Source: Luteimonas sp. S4-F44 (GTDB lineage Bacteria > Pseudomonadota > Gammaproteobacteria > Xanthomonadales > Xanthomonadaceae). From it: a stretch of DNA of 64,000 bases. Shown piece after piece: positions 46,695 to 57,156 of the stretch. The notes beneath the pieces are model-generated. The model was not told where the DNA came from. It saw only the letters and a list, made by a program, of their open reading frames with translations, and did no database searches. Positions within the stretch are counted from its first letter, which is position 1. Each line of letters starts with the position of its first letter. The position numbers and the translations under genes were made by a program. Location of the stretch: assembly GCF_022637415.1 (NCBI RefSeq), contig NZ_CP093340.1, positions 1,240,001 through 1,304,000 of the forward strand, given 5' to 3'.

Positions 46695-48065
46695 ATGTTC
46701 GAGTCCCTGACCCAGCGCCTGTCCGGCACCATCGAGCGCCTGCGCGGGCGCGGCCGTCTGACCGAGGAGAACATCCGCGAGGCGACCCGCGAGGTGCGCA
46801 TCGCGCTGCTCGAAGCCGATGTCGCGCTGCCGGTGGTGCAGGCGTTGATCGAGCGGATCAAGGTCCGCGCGGTCGGCCAGGAAGTGCTCAAGTCGCTGAC
46901 CCCGGGCCAGGCGCTGATCAAGGTCGTGCGCGATGAGCTGACCGCGGTCATGGGCGCGCAGGCGACCGAGCTCAATCTCGCCGTGCCGGCGCCGGCGGTC
47001 GTGCTGATGGCCGGCCTGCAGGGCGCGGGCAAGACGACCACCGTCGGCAAGCTTGCCAAGCTGCTGAAGGAAAAGCGCAAGAAGAAGGTCATGGTCGTCA
47101 GCGCCGACGTCTACCGTCCGGCCGCGATCGAGCAGCTGCGCACGCTGGCCGAGCAGGTCGATGTGCGGTTCTTTCCGTCCGAGGCTTCGCAGCAGCCGGT
47201 CGACATCGTGCGCGCGGCGATCGCCGATGCGCGCAAGTCGTTCATCGACGTGCTGCTGGTCGACACCGCCGGCCGTCTGGCGATCGACGAGGCCATGATG
47301 GCCGAGATCAAGGCGCTGCATGCCGCGGTCAATCCGGTCGAGACGCTGTTCGTCGTCGACTCGATGACCGGCCAGGACGCGGCCAACACCGCCAAGGCCT
47401 TCGGCGAGGCGCTGCCATTGACCGGCGTGGTGCTGACCAAGACCGACGGCGATGCCCGCGGCGGCGCGGCGCTGAGCGTGCGCTACATCACCGGCAAGCC
47501 GATCAAGTTCGTCGGTACCGGCGAGAAGGTCGACGGCCTCGATGTCTTCCATCCCGAACGCGTTGCCAGCCGCATCCTCGACATGGGCGACGTGCTGTCG
47601 CTGGTCGAGCAGGTCGAGCACCAGGTCGACAAGGACAAGGCGGCCAAGCTCGCGCAGAAGGTCGCCAAGGGCAAGAAGTTCGACCTCAACGACATGAAGG
47701 ACCAGCTCGAACAGATGCAGAACATGGGCGGCATCGGCAGCCTGATGGAGAAGCTGCCGGGCCTGGGCCAGGTGCCCGAGCACCTCAAGCAGCAGGTCCA
47801 GCAGAACAAGGAAGTGCCGCGGATGATCGCGATCATCGACTCGATGACCAAGAAGGAACGGCGCAATCCGACCCTGCTCAACGGCTCGCGCCGCGCGCGC
47901 ATCGCCGCCGGCTCGGGCACCACGCCAGCCGACGTCAACAAGTTGATGAAGCAGTACATGCAGATGGAAAAGATGATGGGCAAGATGGCCCGCGGCGGCA
48001 TGAAGGGCATGATGCGCGGCCTGCAGGGCATGATGGGCGGCATGGGCCGCATGCCGTTCCGGTGA
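46695..48065 (+). CDS. ffh: Signal recognition particle protein Ffh
   Basis: GTPase of the signal recognition particle, 456 residues. The N domain precedes the G domain with GLQGAGKTTT (about 107-116), DTAGR and TKTDGDARGG. The Met-rich M domain, which binds signal peptides and 4.5S RNA, ends in KMARGGMKGMMRGLQ repeats. Long in-frame extension upstream crosses the opposite-strand genes and is not used. Its stop overlaps the next GTG start (GTGA). Confidence 0.97.
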   Translation: MFESLTQRLSGTIERLRGRGRLTEENIREATREVRIALLEADVALPVVQALIERIKVRAVGQEVLKSLTPGQALIKVVRDELTAVMGAQATELNLAVPAPAVVLMAGLQGAGKTTTVGKLAKLLKEKRKKKVMVVSADVYRPAAIEQLRTLAEQVDVRFFPSEASQQPVDIVRAAIADARKSFIDVLLVDTAGRLAIDEAMMAEIKALHAAVNPVETLFVVDSMTGQDAANTAKAFGEALPLTGVVLTKTDGDARGGAALSVRYITGKPIKFVGTGEKVDGLDVFHPERVASRILDMGDVLSLVEQVEHQVDKDKAAKLAQKVAKGKKFDLNDMKDQLEQMQNMGGIGSLMEKLPGLGQVPEHLKQQVQQNKEVPRMIAIIDSMTKKERRNPTLLNGSRRARIAAGSGTTPADVNKLMKQYMQMEKMMGKMARGGMKGMMRGLQGMMGGMGRMPFR

Positions 48066-49141
48066 GCGTGGGCGCGCACCCGGCGCGCCAGCGGGCCGAC
48101 GCGTTCTGTGCGCGTTTCGGCCTGCGGATTCCGGTCCTGATGGGGCCCATGGCCGGCGCCTGTCCGCCGGCGCTGGCGGCGGCGGTCGCCGAGGCGGGCG
48201 GCCTGGGGGCGATGGGCGCGGTGCTGTCGCAGCCGGCCGATATCGACACGTGGATGCGTGCGTTCCGTGATCGCACCGCGGGCCCGGCGCAGATCAACCT
48301 GTGGATTCCAGATCCGCCGCCGTCGCGCGACGCAGACGCCGAAGCGGCGACCCGGGTGTTCCTCGAGCGCTGGGGGCCGGCGGTGCCGGCGTCCGCCAGC
48401 GACGCCACGCCGGCCGATTTCGATGCCCAGTTCGACGCCTTGCTGGCGGCGCGGCCGACCGTGGCCTCGAGCATCATGGGGGTGTTTTCTGCGGTGCAGG
48501 TCGAACGCCTGAAGACGGCCGGCATCGCCTGGTTCGCGACCGTCACCACGCTCGATGAGGCGCGCCAGGCGCAGGCCGCGGGCGCCGATGCGGTGGTCGC
48601 ACAGGGCGCCGAGGCGGGTGGACACCGCGGCGCCTTCGAGGCCGCCGAGGCCGAACACCGAATCGTCGGGCTGTTCTCGCTGCTGCCACGGCTTGTCGAC
48701 GCCCTCGAGGTGCCGGTGATCGCCGCCGGCGGCATCGCCGATGGGCGCGGCATCGCGGCGGCCTTGTTGCTGGGGGCGAGCGCGGTGCAGGTCGGCACCG
48801 GCCTGTTGCGCACGCCCGAGGCGGCCATCACGCCGGTCTGGGCGGACGCGTTGGCGACCGCCGAGCCGGAGGCCTGCTGGCCGACCCGGGCGTTCAGTGG
48901 CCGGCTCGGCCGCGCGCTGGCGACCGACTACGTGCGCGCAGCCGCGGCCGACGACGCGCCACCGCCGCGGCCGTACCCGGTCCAGCGCGGACTCACCGCG
49001 CCGATGCGCGCGGCCGCGGTCCGCGAGGGCCGGCTCGACGCGATGCAGGCCTGGGCGGGCCAATCGGCCTGGCAGGCGCAGGCACGGCCGGCGGGTGAGC
49101 TCGTGCAGGACTGGTGGCGCGACGCGCAGGCGTTGCTGTGA
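48062..49141 (+). CDS. Nitronate monooxygenase family protein (2-nitropropane dioxygenase-like)
   Basis: A 359-residue FMN-binding TIM barrel. [25 protein letters not shown] forms the N-terminal flavin site. [11 protein letters not shown] carries the catalytic His. [19 protein letters not shown] binds the FMN phosphate. It oxidises toxic nitronates such as propionate-3-nitronate. It is GTGA-coupled to ffh and, at its other end, to the aminotransferase. Confidence 0.92.
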   Translation: MSVGAHPARQRADAFCARFGLRIPVLMGPMAGACPPALAAAVAEAGGLGAMGAVLSQPADIDTWMRAFRDRTAGPAQINLWIPDPPPSRDADAEAATRVFLERWGPAVPASASDATPADFDAQFDALLAARPTVASSIMGVFSAVQVERLKTAGIAWFATVTTLDEARQAQAAGADAVVAQGAEAGGHRGAFEAAEAEHRIVGLFSLLPRLVDALEVPVIAAGGIADGRGIAAALLLGASAVQVGTGLLRTPEAAITPVWADALATAEPEACWPTRAFSGRLGRALATDYVRAAAADDAPPPRPYPVQRGLTAPMRAAAVREGRLDAMQAWAGQSAWQAQARPAGELVQDWWRDAQALL

Positions 49142-49962
49142 CACGCGCTGCGCTTGCTCTCAGTCACTGGATCGACGGCCGGCCGGCCGAGGCGGTCGAC
49201 CTTGCCGCCGCCCTGGTCAACTACGGGCATTTCTCGACATTGCAGGTGCGCGGACGCGCGGTGCAGGGGCTGGACTTGCATGTGGCGCGGTTGCAGGCCG
49301 CCAATCTGGAATTGTTCGACAGCCCGCTGGCATCGGATGCCCTCCTGGCTGCGATGGCCTCGGCCCTCGCGGCTGCTGGCGTCGACGATGCGACGTTGCG
49401 CATCGCGGCGTTCGCGCGCGATGTGCCGGCGGTCGAGCGCGGCGAGGCGGTGCCGGTGGTCCTGCTGGTCGCGTTGTCGCCCCCGCGCGAGCCACCGGCC
49501 GCGCCATTGCGGCTGGCCTCGCATGTCCACGTCCGCGCGCTGGCCCATCTCAAGCACGCCGCGACGTTGCCGCTGCTGCATGCGCGCCGGCAGGCGGCGC
49601 TGGCCGGCTACGACGATGCGCTGCTGGTCGATGCCGATGGCACGATCGGCGAGGGTGCGCTGTGGAACGTCGGCTTCGTCACTGGCGATGCGGTGGTGTG
49701 GCCGATCGCGCCGGCGTTGCGGGGGACGAGCGAGCGGCTGCTGCAGCGCGCGCTCGAGGCGGCGGGCATCGCGCAGCGCCACGCCCGTGTCGGCTTGGCC
49801 GATTGCGCGGACTTCGATGCCGCATTCGCCTGCAACAGCGGCGGGCTGCGTGCGGTGGCCTCGATCGACGGCTGGCGCTTTGCGGCCGACGCGGCGATGC
49901 CCGGGCGCTTGCGCGCGCTGCTCGCCGCCCAGCCCTGGATGCCGCTCGCGGGCGCGCGCTGA
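49138..49962 (+). CDS. Class IV aminotransferase, 4-amino-4-deoxychorismate lyase-like
   Basis: A 274-residue PLP enzyme of fold type IV. The start is GTG overlapping the previous stop. The PLP Lys is expected in [19 protein letters not shown]. The family segment [20 protein letters not shown] precedes the phosphate-binding loop [10 protein letters not shown]. Candidates are aminodeoxychorismate lyase (folate) or a branched-chain or D-amino-acid aminotransferase; the short N-terminus fits PabC best. Confidence 0.82.
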   Translation: MTRAALALSHWIDGRPAEAVDLAAALVNYGHFSTLQVRGRAVQGLDLHVARLQAANLELFDSPLASDALLAAMASALAAAGVDDATLRIAAFARDVPAVERGEAVPVVLLVALSPPREPPAAPLRLASHVHVRALAHLKHAATLPLLHARRQAALAGYDDALLVDADGTIGEGALWNVGFVTGDAVVWPIAPALRGTSERLLQRALEAAGIAQRHARVGLADCADFDAAFACNSGGLRAVASIDGWRFAADAAMPGRLRALLAAQPWMPLAGAR

Positions 49963-49994
49963 CCGGTGCTTGCGCCGGCGGCCGCCGCTTCCGC

Positions 49995-50000
49995 TATAAT
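49995..50000 (+). promoter_or_regulatory. -10 element before rpsP
   Basis: An exact TATAAT in CGCTATAATCGCCGG lies 52 bases before the rpsP start, in a 90-base gap. The best -35 candidate (TTGCGC) is 19 bases upstream. Confidence 0.5.
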
Positions 50001-50051
50001 CGCCGGCTTACCTCGCCACCCTGGCGACTGGGCAACACAGGAAGCAAAGCA

Positions 50052-50312
50052 ATGGTCAAGATCCGACTGACGCGCGGCGGCGCCAAGAAGCGTCCGTTCT
50101 ACCACATCATCGTGACCGACTCGCGCAGCGCGCGCGACGGCCGCAACATCGAGCGCGTGGGGTACTACAACCCGGTCGCGACCGGCGGTGAGCAGCGTGT
50201 CGTCCTCGACACCGAGCGCGTCGACCACTGGGTCAAGAACGGCGCCCAGATGAGCGACAAGGTCCGCGCCCTGTACAAGGAAGCGGGCAAGGCTGCGGTC
50301 GCCGCTGCCTGA
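50052..50312 (+). CDS. rpsP: 30S ribosomal protein S16
   Basis: An 86-residue protein beginning [17 protein letters not shown] with [19 protein letters not shown], the S16 signature. AGGAAG lies 9 bases upstream. It heads the standard rpsP-rimM-trmD-rplS set for ribosome and tRNA maturation. Confidence 0.98.
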   Translation: MVKIRLTRGGAKKRPFYHIIVTDSRSARDGRNIERVGYYNPVATGGEQRVVLDTERVDHWVKNGAQMSDKVRALYKEAGKAAVAAA

Positions 50313-50318
50313 TCCATG

Positions 50319-50340
50319 GGCCGCGCCTGCGGGCGCGGCC
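50319..50340 (+). terminator. Intercistronic hairpin rpsP-rimM
   Basis: The 9-base stem GGCCGCGCC/GGCGCGGCC lies 6 bases after the rpsP stop. No T-run follows. It probably lets rpsP be made in excess of rimM and trmD, as in other bacteria. Confidence 0.5.
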
Positions 50341-50348
50341 ATGCCGAT

Positions 50349-50876
50349 ATGAACGACCCGACGCGCCAGCCTCCCCAGCGGATGATCCAGCTGGGCAAGG
50401 TCCATGGCGCGTTCGGCGTGCGCGGCGAAGTGAAACTCGAATCGTTCACCGATCCGCGCAGCGCGATCTTCCGCTACCAGCCCTGGGTGCTGCGCGATGG
50501 CCGCGGGGGCGAGCGCATGCTGTCGGGCGCGCGCGGTCGCGAGACGCCCAAGGGCGTGGTCGCCACGCTGCCCGACATCGCCGACCGCGATGCCGCCGAG
50601 GCCGCACGCGGGCTCGAGGTCTGGGTGCCGCGCGAGGCGCTGCCGCCGCCCGCGCCGGGCGAGTACTACTGGGTCGACCTCGAGGGCCTGCGCGTGCGCA
50701 ATCTCGACGGCGTGGACCTGGGGACGGTGTCCCATCTGTTTTCGACCGGCGCCAATGACGTGCTGGTCGCCCAGGGCGAACGCGAACGCATGATCCCGTT
50801 CGTCGTGCCCGACTATGTCGTCTCGATCGACTTCGACGCCGGCCTGGTGACGGTCGATTGGGATGCGGACTTTTGA
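50349..50876 (+). CDS. rimM: Ribosome maturation factor RimM
   Basis: A 175-residue factor for 30S head assembly that binds S19. The N-terminal beta-barrel has [20 protein letters not shown]. The PRC-barrel domain starts at about 100 with YYWVDLEGL and ends [18 protein letters not shown] 50349 is chosen over an in-frame start 11 codons earlier that would overlap the hairpin. Confidence 0.96.
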   Translation: MNDPTRQPPQRMIQLGKVHGAFGVRGEVKLESFTDPRSAIFRYQPWVLRDGRGGERMLSGARGRETPKGVVATLPDIADRDAAEAARGLEVWVPREALPPPAPGEYYWVDLEGLRVRNLDGVDLGTVSHLFSTGANDVLVAQGERERMIPFVVPDYVVSIDFDAGLVTVDWDADF

Positions 50877-50991
50877 ACGCCGCGAGACGCGATTGCTGAT
50901 CGGACGCTGCGGGTCGTGGCCTGCGAAGCTGCGCCACCCCCGGGATCGGCCATCGCAGCCGTCTCGTCGTTCGTGACCGGGAAGGACCGCC

Positions 50992-51801
50992 ATGTCGTCC
51001 GAAGCTCAAACGCAGCACGCATCCCAAACCGGCGATCACGCTGCCATCCGCATCGATGTCGTCAGCCTGTTTCCCGAGTTCATCGACCAGGCGGCCGCGG
51101 TCGGGGTGGTCGGGCGTGCGCGTGAGCGCGGACTCGTCGCGCTGCAGGGCTGGAATCCGCGCGACTACGCGCAGGGCAATTACCGCCGGGTCGACGACCG
51201 GCCGTTCGGTGGCGGGCCGGGCATGGTGATGCTGATTGAGCCGCTGCGGGCCGCGCTCGCCGCTGCGCGTGCGGCCGATCCGGCACCGGCGCGGACGATC
51301 TACATGAGCCCCCAGGGGCGGCCGCTGAGCCAGGCCAAGGTGCGCGAGCTGGCCGCGCTGCCGCGGCTGATCCTGCTGTGCGGCCGCTACGAGGGCGTCG
51401 ACGAGCGGCTGCTCGAGGCCGAGGTCGATGAGGAGCTGTCGATCGGCGACTACGTGCTGTCGGGCGGGGAACTGGCCGCGGCGGTCGTCGTCGACGCGGT
51501 GGCCCGGTTGCAGGATGGCGCGTTGAACGACGCCGATTCGGCGGTCCAGGACAGCTTCGAGGGCGATGGCCTGCTCGATTGCCCGCACTACACGCGGCCG
51601 GTCGACCATGCGCTGGGACGGGTGCCCGATGTGCTGTTGTCGGGCAATCACGCCCAGATCGCGGCCTGGCGCCGGCAGCAGTCGCTGGGCCGTACTGCCG
51701 AGCGGCGCCCGGATCTGCTCGACGAGTCCGCGCTGGGCAAGGTCGACCGGCGGCTGCTCGCGGCCTGGCGGGCCGAGCGAGGCGAGGATTCAGACGCCTG
51801 A
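50992..51801 (+). CDS. trmD: tRNA (guanine37-N1)-methyltransferase
   Basis: A 269-residue SPOUT methylase for G37 of tRNAs, which prevents frameshifting. Motifs are [34 protein letters not shown] and the trefoil-knot [14 protein letters not shown]. The first 20 residues are a variable extension. GGAAGGA precedes the ATG. Confidence 0.97.
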   Translation: MSSEAQTQHASQTGDHAAIRIDVVSLFPEFIDQAAAVGVVGRARERGLVALQGWNPRDYAQGNYRRVDDRPFGGGPGMVMLIEPLRAALAAARAADPAPARTIYMSPQGRPLSQAKVRELAALPRLILLCGRYEGVDERLLEAEVDEELSIGDYVLSGGELAAAVVVDAVARLQDGALNDADSAVQDSFEGDGLLDCPHYTRPVDHALGRVPDVLLSGNHAQIAAWRRQQSLGRTAERRPDLLDESALGKVDRRLLAAWRAERGEDSDA

Positions 51802-51843
51802 GCGCCGCCGCGCCGGCAGTGGCATTCGCCGGGCGGCTGGGCC

Positions 51844-51849
51844 TATAAT
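51844..51849 (+). promoter_or_regulatory. -10 element before rplS
   Basis: TATAAT in GGGCCTATAATGCG lies 96 bases before the rplS start, in the trmD-rplS gap. It suggests an extra promoter that raises L19 above RimM and TrmD. Confidence 0.4.
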
Positions 51850-51944
51850 GCGCGGCTAACCAAAACAACGGGCCATCGCGCCCGCCATGCCAGAGCGTGC
51901 GTCCACGTGCACCACGCCTACAACGACTCCAACAGGCCAAGACC

Positions 51945-52388
51945 ATGACCACCAAGCCCTCCCTGAACACCCTGCTGCAGGAATTCGAAAGCGCCCAGAC
52001 CGCGCGCGAGCTTCCCGACTTCGGCCCCGGCGACACCGTCGTCGTCAACGTCAAGGTCAAGGAAGGCAACCGCGAGCGCGTGCAGGCCTACGAAGGCGTG
52101 GTCATCGGCAAGAAGAACGCCGGTCTGAACTCCGCGTTCACCGTCCGCAAGATCTCGCACGGCTACGGCGTCGAGCGCGTGTTCCAGAGCCACAGCGCGC
52201 AGATCGAGTCGGTCGAAGTCAAGCGCCGCGGCAAGGTCCGCGCCGGCAAGCTGTACTACCTGCGCGGCCTGGAAGGCAAGAAGGCGCGCATCAAGGAAGA
52301 CCTGTCGGCTTCGGCGAAGGCCAAGAACGAGAAGGCACGTGCCGACAAGGCTGCTGCCGCCGCCGCACCGGCGCCGGCTGCCGAGTAA
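51945..52388 (+). CDS. rplS: 50S ribosomal protein L19
   Basis: A 147-residue protein at the 30S-50S interface. [22 protein letters not shown] and the conserved [16 protein letters not shown] are present. It is longer than E. coli L19 (115) because of a Lys/Ala-rich tail, [20 protein letters not shown]. The start [11 protein letters not shown] is preferred over upstream in-frame codons. A strong terminator follows. Confidence 0.97.
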   Translation: MTTKPSLNTLLQEFESAQTARELPDFGPGDTVVVNVKVKEGNRERVQAYEGVVIGKKNAGLNSAFTVRKISHGYGVERVFQSHSAQIESVEVKRRGKVRAGKLYYLRGLEGKKARIKEDLSASAKAKNEKARADKAAAAAAPAPAAE

Positions 52389-52413
52389 TCGGCCCCCGGT
52401 TCCGTAGTCGCAC

Positions 52414-52443
52414 GACGGCCGCCGCAAGGCGGCCGTCTGCGTT
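52414..52443 (+). terminator. Terminator after rplS
   Basis: A perfect 10-base stem GACGGCCGCC/GGCGGCCGTC with a GCAA tetraloop is followed by TGCGTTT, 26 bases past the stop. Confidence 0.8.
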
Positions 52444-52533
52444 TAGGCGTCGTGGGACCGGGATGTCCCGACATGCCGCCCGCTCCCTGATCGCCGCGCT
52501 TGATTTGCCGGCCGGCGCACCGATATCGGACCA

Positions 52534-52947
52534 ATGAACCAAGCCCCTGGCGCCCATGCCGCCGACGGCGTCCGCCTCGACCTCTGGTTGTGGGCGGCGC
52601 GCTTCTTCAAGACCCGCGCATTGGCCAAGCAGGCGATCGAGACCGGCAAGGTCGACGTCGGCGGCCAGCGGGCCAAGCCCGCGCGTGCGGTGCGCCTGGG
52701 CGATGCGTTGCGTGTGGCCCGGGGCGAGGAAGTGTTCGAGGTCGTCGTGGCCGGGCTGTCCGACAAGCGCGGATCGGCCAGCGTGGCGCAAGGGCTGTAC
52801 ACCGAATCCGAGGACTCGCGCGCTGCACGCCTGGCGCGTGTCGCCGAGCAGCGCGCGCAGCGCGCCGGTTATCGCGCGCCCGAGCATAAGCCCGACAAGC
52901 GCGCCCGGCGGTTGATCCGGGCCCTGGGCGATATCGACGCGCTGTAG
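52534..52947 (+). CDS. hslR: S4-domain heat-shock protein Hsp15 family
   Basis: A 137-residue RNA-binding protein that rescues stalled 50S subunits carrying nascent chains. The S4 domain is VRLDLWLWAARFFKTRALAKQAIETGKV with GGQRAKPARAVRLGD. A basic C-terminal tail, HKPDKRARRLIRAL, is typical. It is monocistronic or leads the WYL gene 27 bases downstream. Confidence 0.9.
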   Translation: MNQAPGAHAADGVRLDLWLWAARFFKTRALAKQAIETGKVDVGGQRAKPARAVRLGDALRVARGEEVFEVVVAGLSDKRGSASVAQGLYTESEDSRAARLARVAEQRAQRAGYRAPEHKPDKRARRLIRALGDIDAL

Positions 52948-52974
52948 CATCAGCGCAGTTGGAGGGCTGGAATC

Positions 52975-53700
52975 ATGTCCGAACGCGCGACACGGCTGCT
53001 GCGCCTGCTCGATGACCTGCGCCGCCGGCGCCGGCCTGTCCCCGGCCGCGAACTGGCCGACCGGTTGGGCATCAGCCTGCGCACCCTGTATCGCGACATC
53101 GAGGCCTTGCGCGGGCAGGGCGCCGAGATCCAGGGCGATCCCGGGCTGGGCTATCTGCTGCGCCCCGGATTCCTGCTGCCCGCGATGATGTTCTCCGATG
53201 AGGAGCTCGAAGCGTTGGTGCTCGGCGCGCGCTGGGTCGGGAGCCACGCCGATCCGGAACTGGCGGCCGCGGCCACCCGTGCACTCGACCGCCTGGTCGG
53301 CGTCCTGCCTGGTGCATTGCGCTTGCAGGTCGAGACCAGCGGTCTGTTCGCCCCACACTGGGCGCCATCGGAGCCCGAGCCCTGGCTGCCGATCCTGCGG
53401 CGCGCGATCCGGGGCGAACGTGCGCTGCGCATGCAGTATGCCGACGCCGCGGGGCGCGGCAGCGAGCGCACGATCTGGCCGTTCGCGATGGCCTTCCTGT
53501 CCGATACCCGCCTGCTCGCCGCCTGGTGCGAGGCGCGCGGCGATTTCCGTCATTTCCGTGCCGACCGGGTCGTGGCGTTGGAGGACACCGGGGTGCGGTA
53601 TACCGTGCGTCGCCACGAACTGCTGCGCAGGTGGCACGCGCAGCGACGGACCGAGCAACATGCGGCGCTGGCCGGCGACGACGCTGCTGACAGCCACTGA
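52975..53700 (+). CDS. HTH-WYL transcriptional regulator (YafY-like)
   Basis: A 241-residue protein. The N-terminal winged helix (about 5-60) includes RELADRLGISLRTLYRDIEAL. The C-terminal WYL domain (about 140-200) starts ALRMQYADAAG, with a ligand-binding Arg in FRHFRADRV. Such regulators sense nucleotides or small ligands. The glutathione transferase 48 bases downstream is a likely co-transcribed or controlled gene. GGAGGG precedes the ATG. Confidence 0.9.
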   Translation: MSERATRLLRLLDDLRRRRRPVPGRELADRLGISLRTLYRDIEALRGQGAEIQGDPGLGYLLRPGFLLPAMMFSDEELEALVLGARWVGSHADPELAAAATRALDRLVGVLPGALRLQVETSGLFAPHWAPSEPEPWLPILRRAIRGERALRMQYADAAGRGSERTIWPFAMAFLSDTRLLAAWCEARGDFRHFRADRVVALEDTGVRYTVRRHELLRRWHAQRRTEQHAALAGDDAADSH

Positions 53701-53748
53701 CAGCGGGGCCGCGGAGACTGGGCGCTCCTTCCTGACCGAGCAAGCCCG

Positions 53749-54375
53749 ATGACCGAGACGCTGACCTTCTACACCCATCCGATGTCCCGTGGCCGGGTGG
53801 CCCGCTGGATGCTGGAGGAAACGGGATTGCCCTACGAGGAAGTGCTGCTGAGCTACGACGGCAGCATGAAGTCGCCGGCGTACCTGGCGATCAATCCGAT
53901 GGGCAAGGTGCCGGCGATCCGCCATGGCGATACGGTCGTGACCGAGAATGCGGCGGTGTGCGCCTACCTCGCCGAACTGGTCCCCGACAGGCAACTGGCG
54001 CCCCCGCCCGGTTCGCCCGAGCGGGGCAGTTACTACCGGTGGCTGTTCTTTCTGGCCGGGCCGCTCGAATCGCTGCTCACCGCGCAAGAAACCGGCGCCC
54101 TCGCGCCGGCGCGTACGGCCGGCTACGGCAATGCGGACGATGTGATGCGGACCTTGGAGCAGGCGGTGACGGGCAGAACGTTCCTGGCCGGCGAGCGGTT
54201 CAGTGCGGCGGATCTGTACATGGCCGCGGTGCTGGGCTACTACATGCAGATCGGCGCGCTCCAAGCGCGGCCGGCCTTCGTCGAGTTCGCGCGCATCCAC
54301 GCCGCACGCCCGGCGGCGCGGGCGGCTGCGAAGCGTGACGATGCCCTGGCTGCGCAGGCCTCGGCAGGCAGCTGA
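53749..54375 (+). CDS. Glutathione S-transferase
   Basis: A 208-residue detoxification enzyme. The N-terminal thioredoxin-like domain has THPMSRGRVARWMLEETG (likely catalytic Ser/Tyr region), NPMGKVPAI with cis-Pro, and ENAAVCAYLAE for glutathione binding. The helical C-terminal domain has the N-capping motif FLAGERFSAADLYMAAVL. Convergent with katG, it lies in an oxidative-stress neighbourhood. Confidence 0.92.
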   Translation: MTETLTFYTHPMSRGRVARWMLEETGLPYEEVLLSYDGSMKSPAYLAINPMGKVPAIRHGDTVVTENAAVCAYLAELVPDRQLAPPPGSPERGSYYRWLFFLAGPLESLLTAQETGALAPARTAGYGNADDVMRTLEQAVTGRTFLAGERFSAADLYMAAVLGYYMQIGALQARPAFVEFARIHAARPAARAAAKRDDALAAQASAGS

Positions 54376-54384
54376 CGTCCGATC

Positions 54385-54412
54385 GCGGACGGCGCATTGC
54401 GCAGCCGTCCGC
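54385..54412. terminator. Terminator between convergent GST and katG genes
   Basis: The perfect 9-base stem GCGGACGGC/GCCGTCCGC with a 10-base loop that itself contains GCA/TGC lies midway between the two stop codons. Confidence 0.6.
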
Positions 54413-54432
54413 GTTGCCTGCAGTGAGACAGC

Positions 54433-57006
<2,574 letters not shown>

Positions 57007-57050
57007 TTAGATAAGTAATTGATATTGAAGGAATAGCCTGCAATCAAAAG

Positions 57051-57104
57051 ATACTCACATTCTAGTGAGTGAGTATTGACGGCGGCTGTCGGCGGGCGTA
57101 CTGT
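57051..57104 (+). promoter_or_regulatory. Operator and promoter of the TonB receptor operon
   Basis: The perfect 8-base inverted repeat ATACTCAC-N10-GTGAGTAT (57051-57076), with an inner ACTCAC/GTGAGT pairing, ends at a -35 TTGACG (57076-57081). After 17 bases comes a weak -10, TACTGT (57099-57104), 53 bases before the receptor ATG. A repressor bound here would cover the -35. No regulator gene is present beside the operon in this window. Confidence 0.5.
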
Positions 57105-57156
57105 CGGCTCGGAAACAACGTGCTGATAGCAGTATCTCTTGGGAGGGAGAGCCTGT

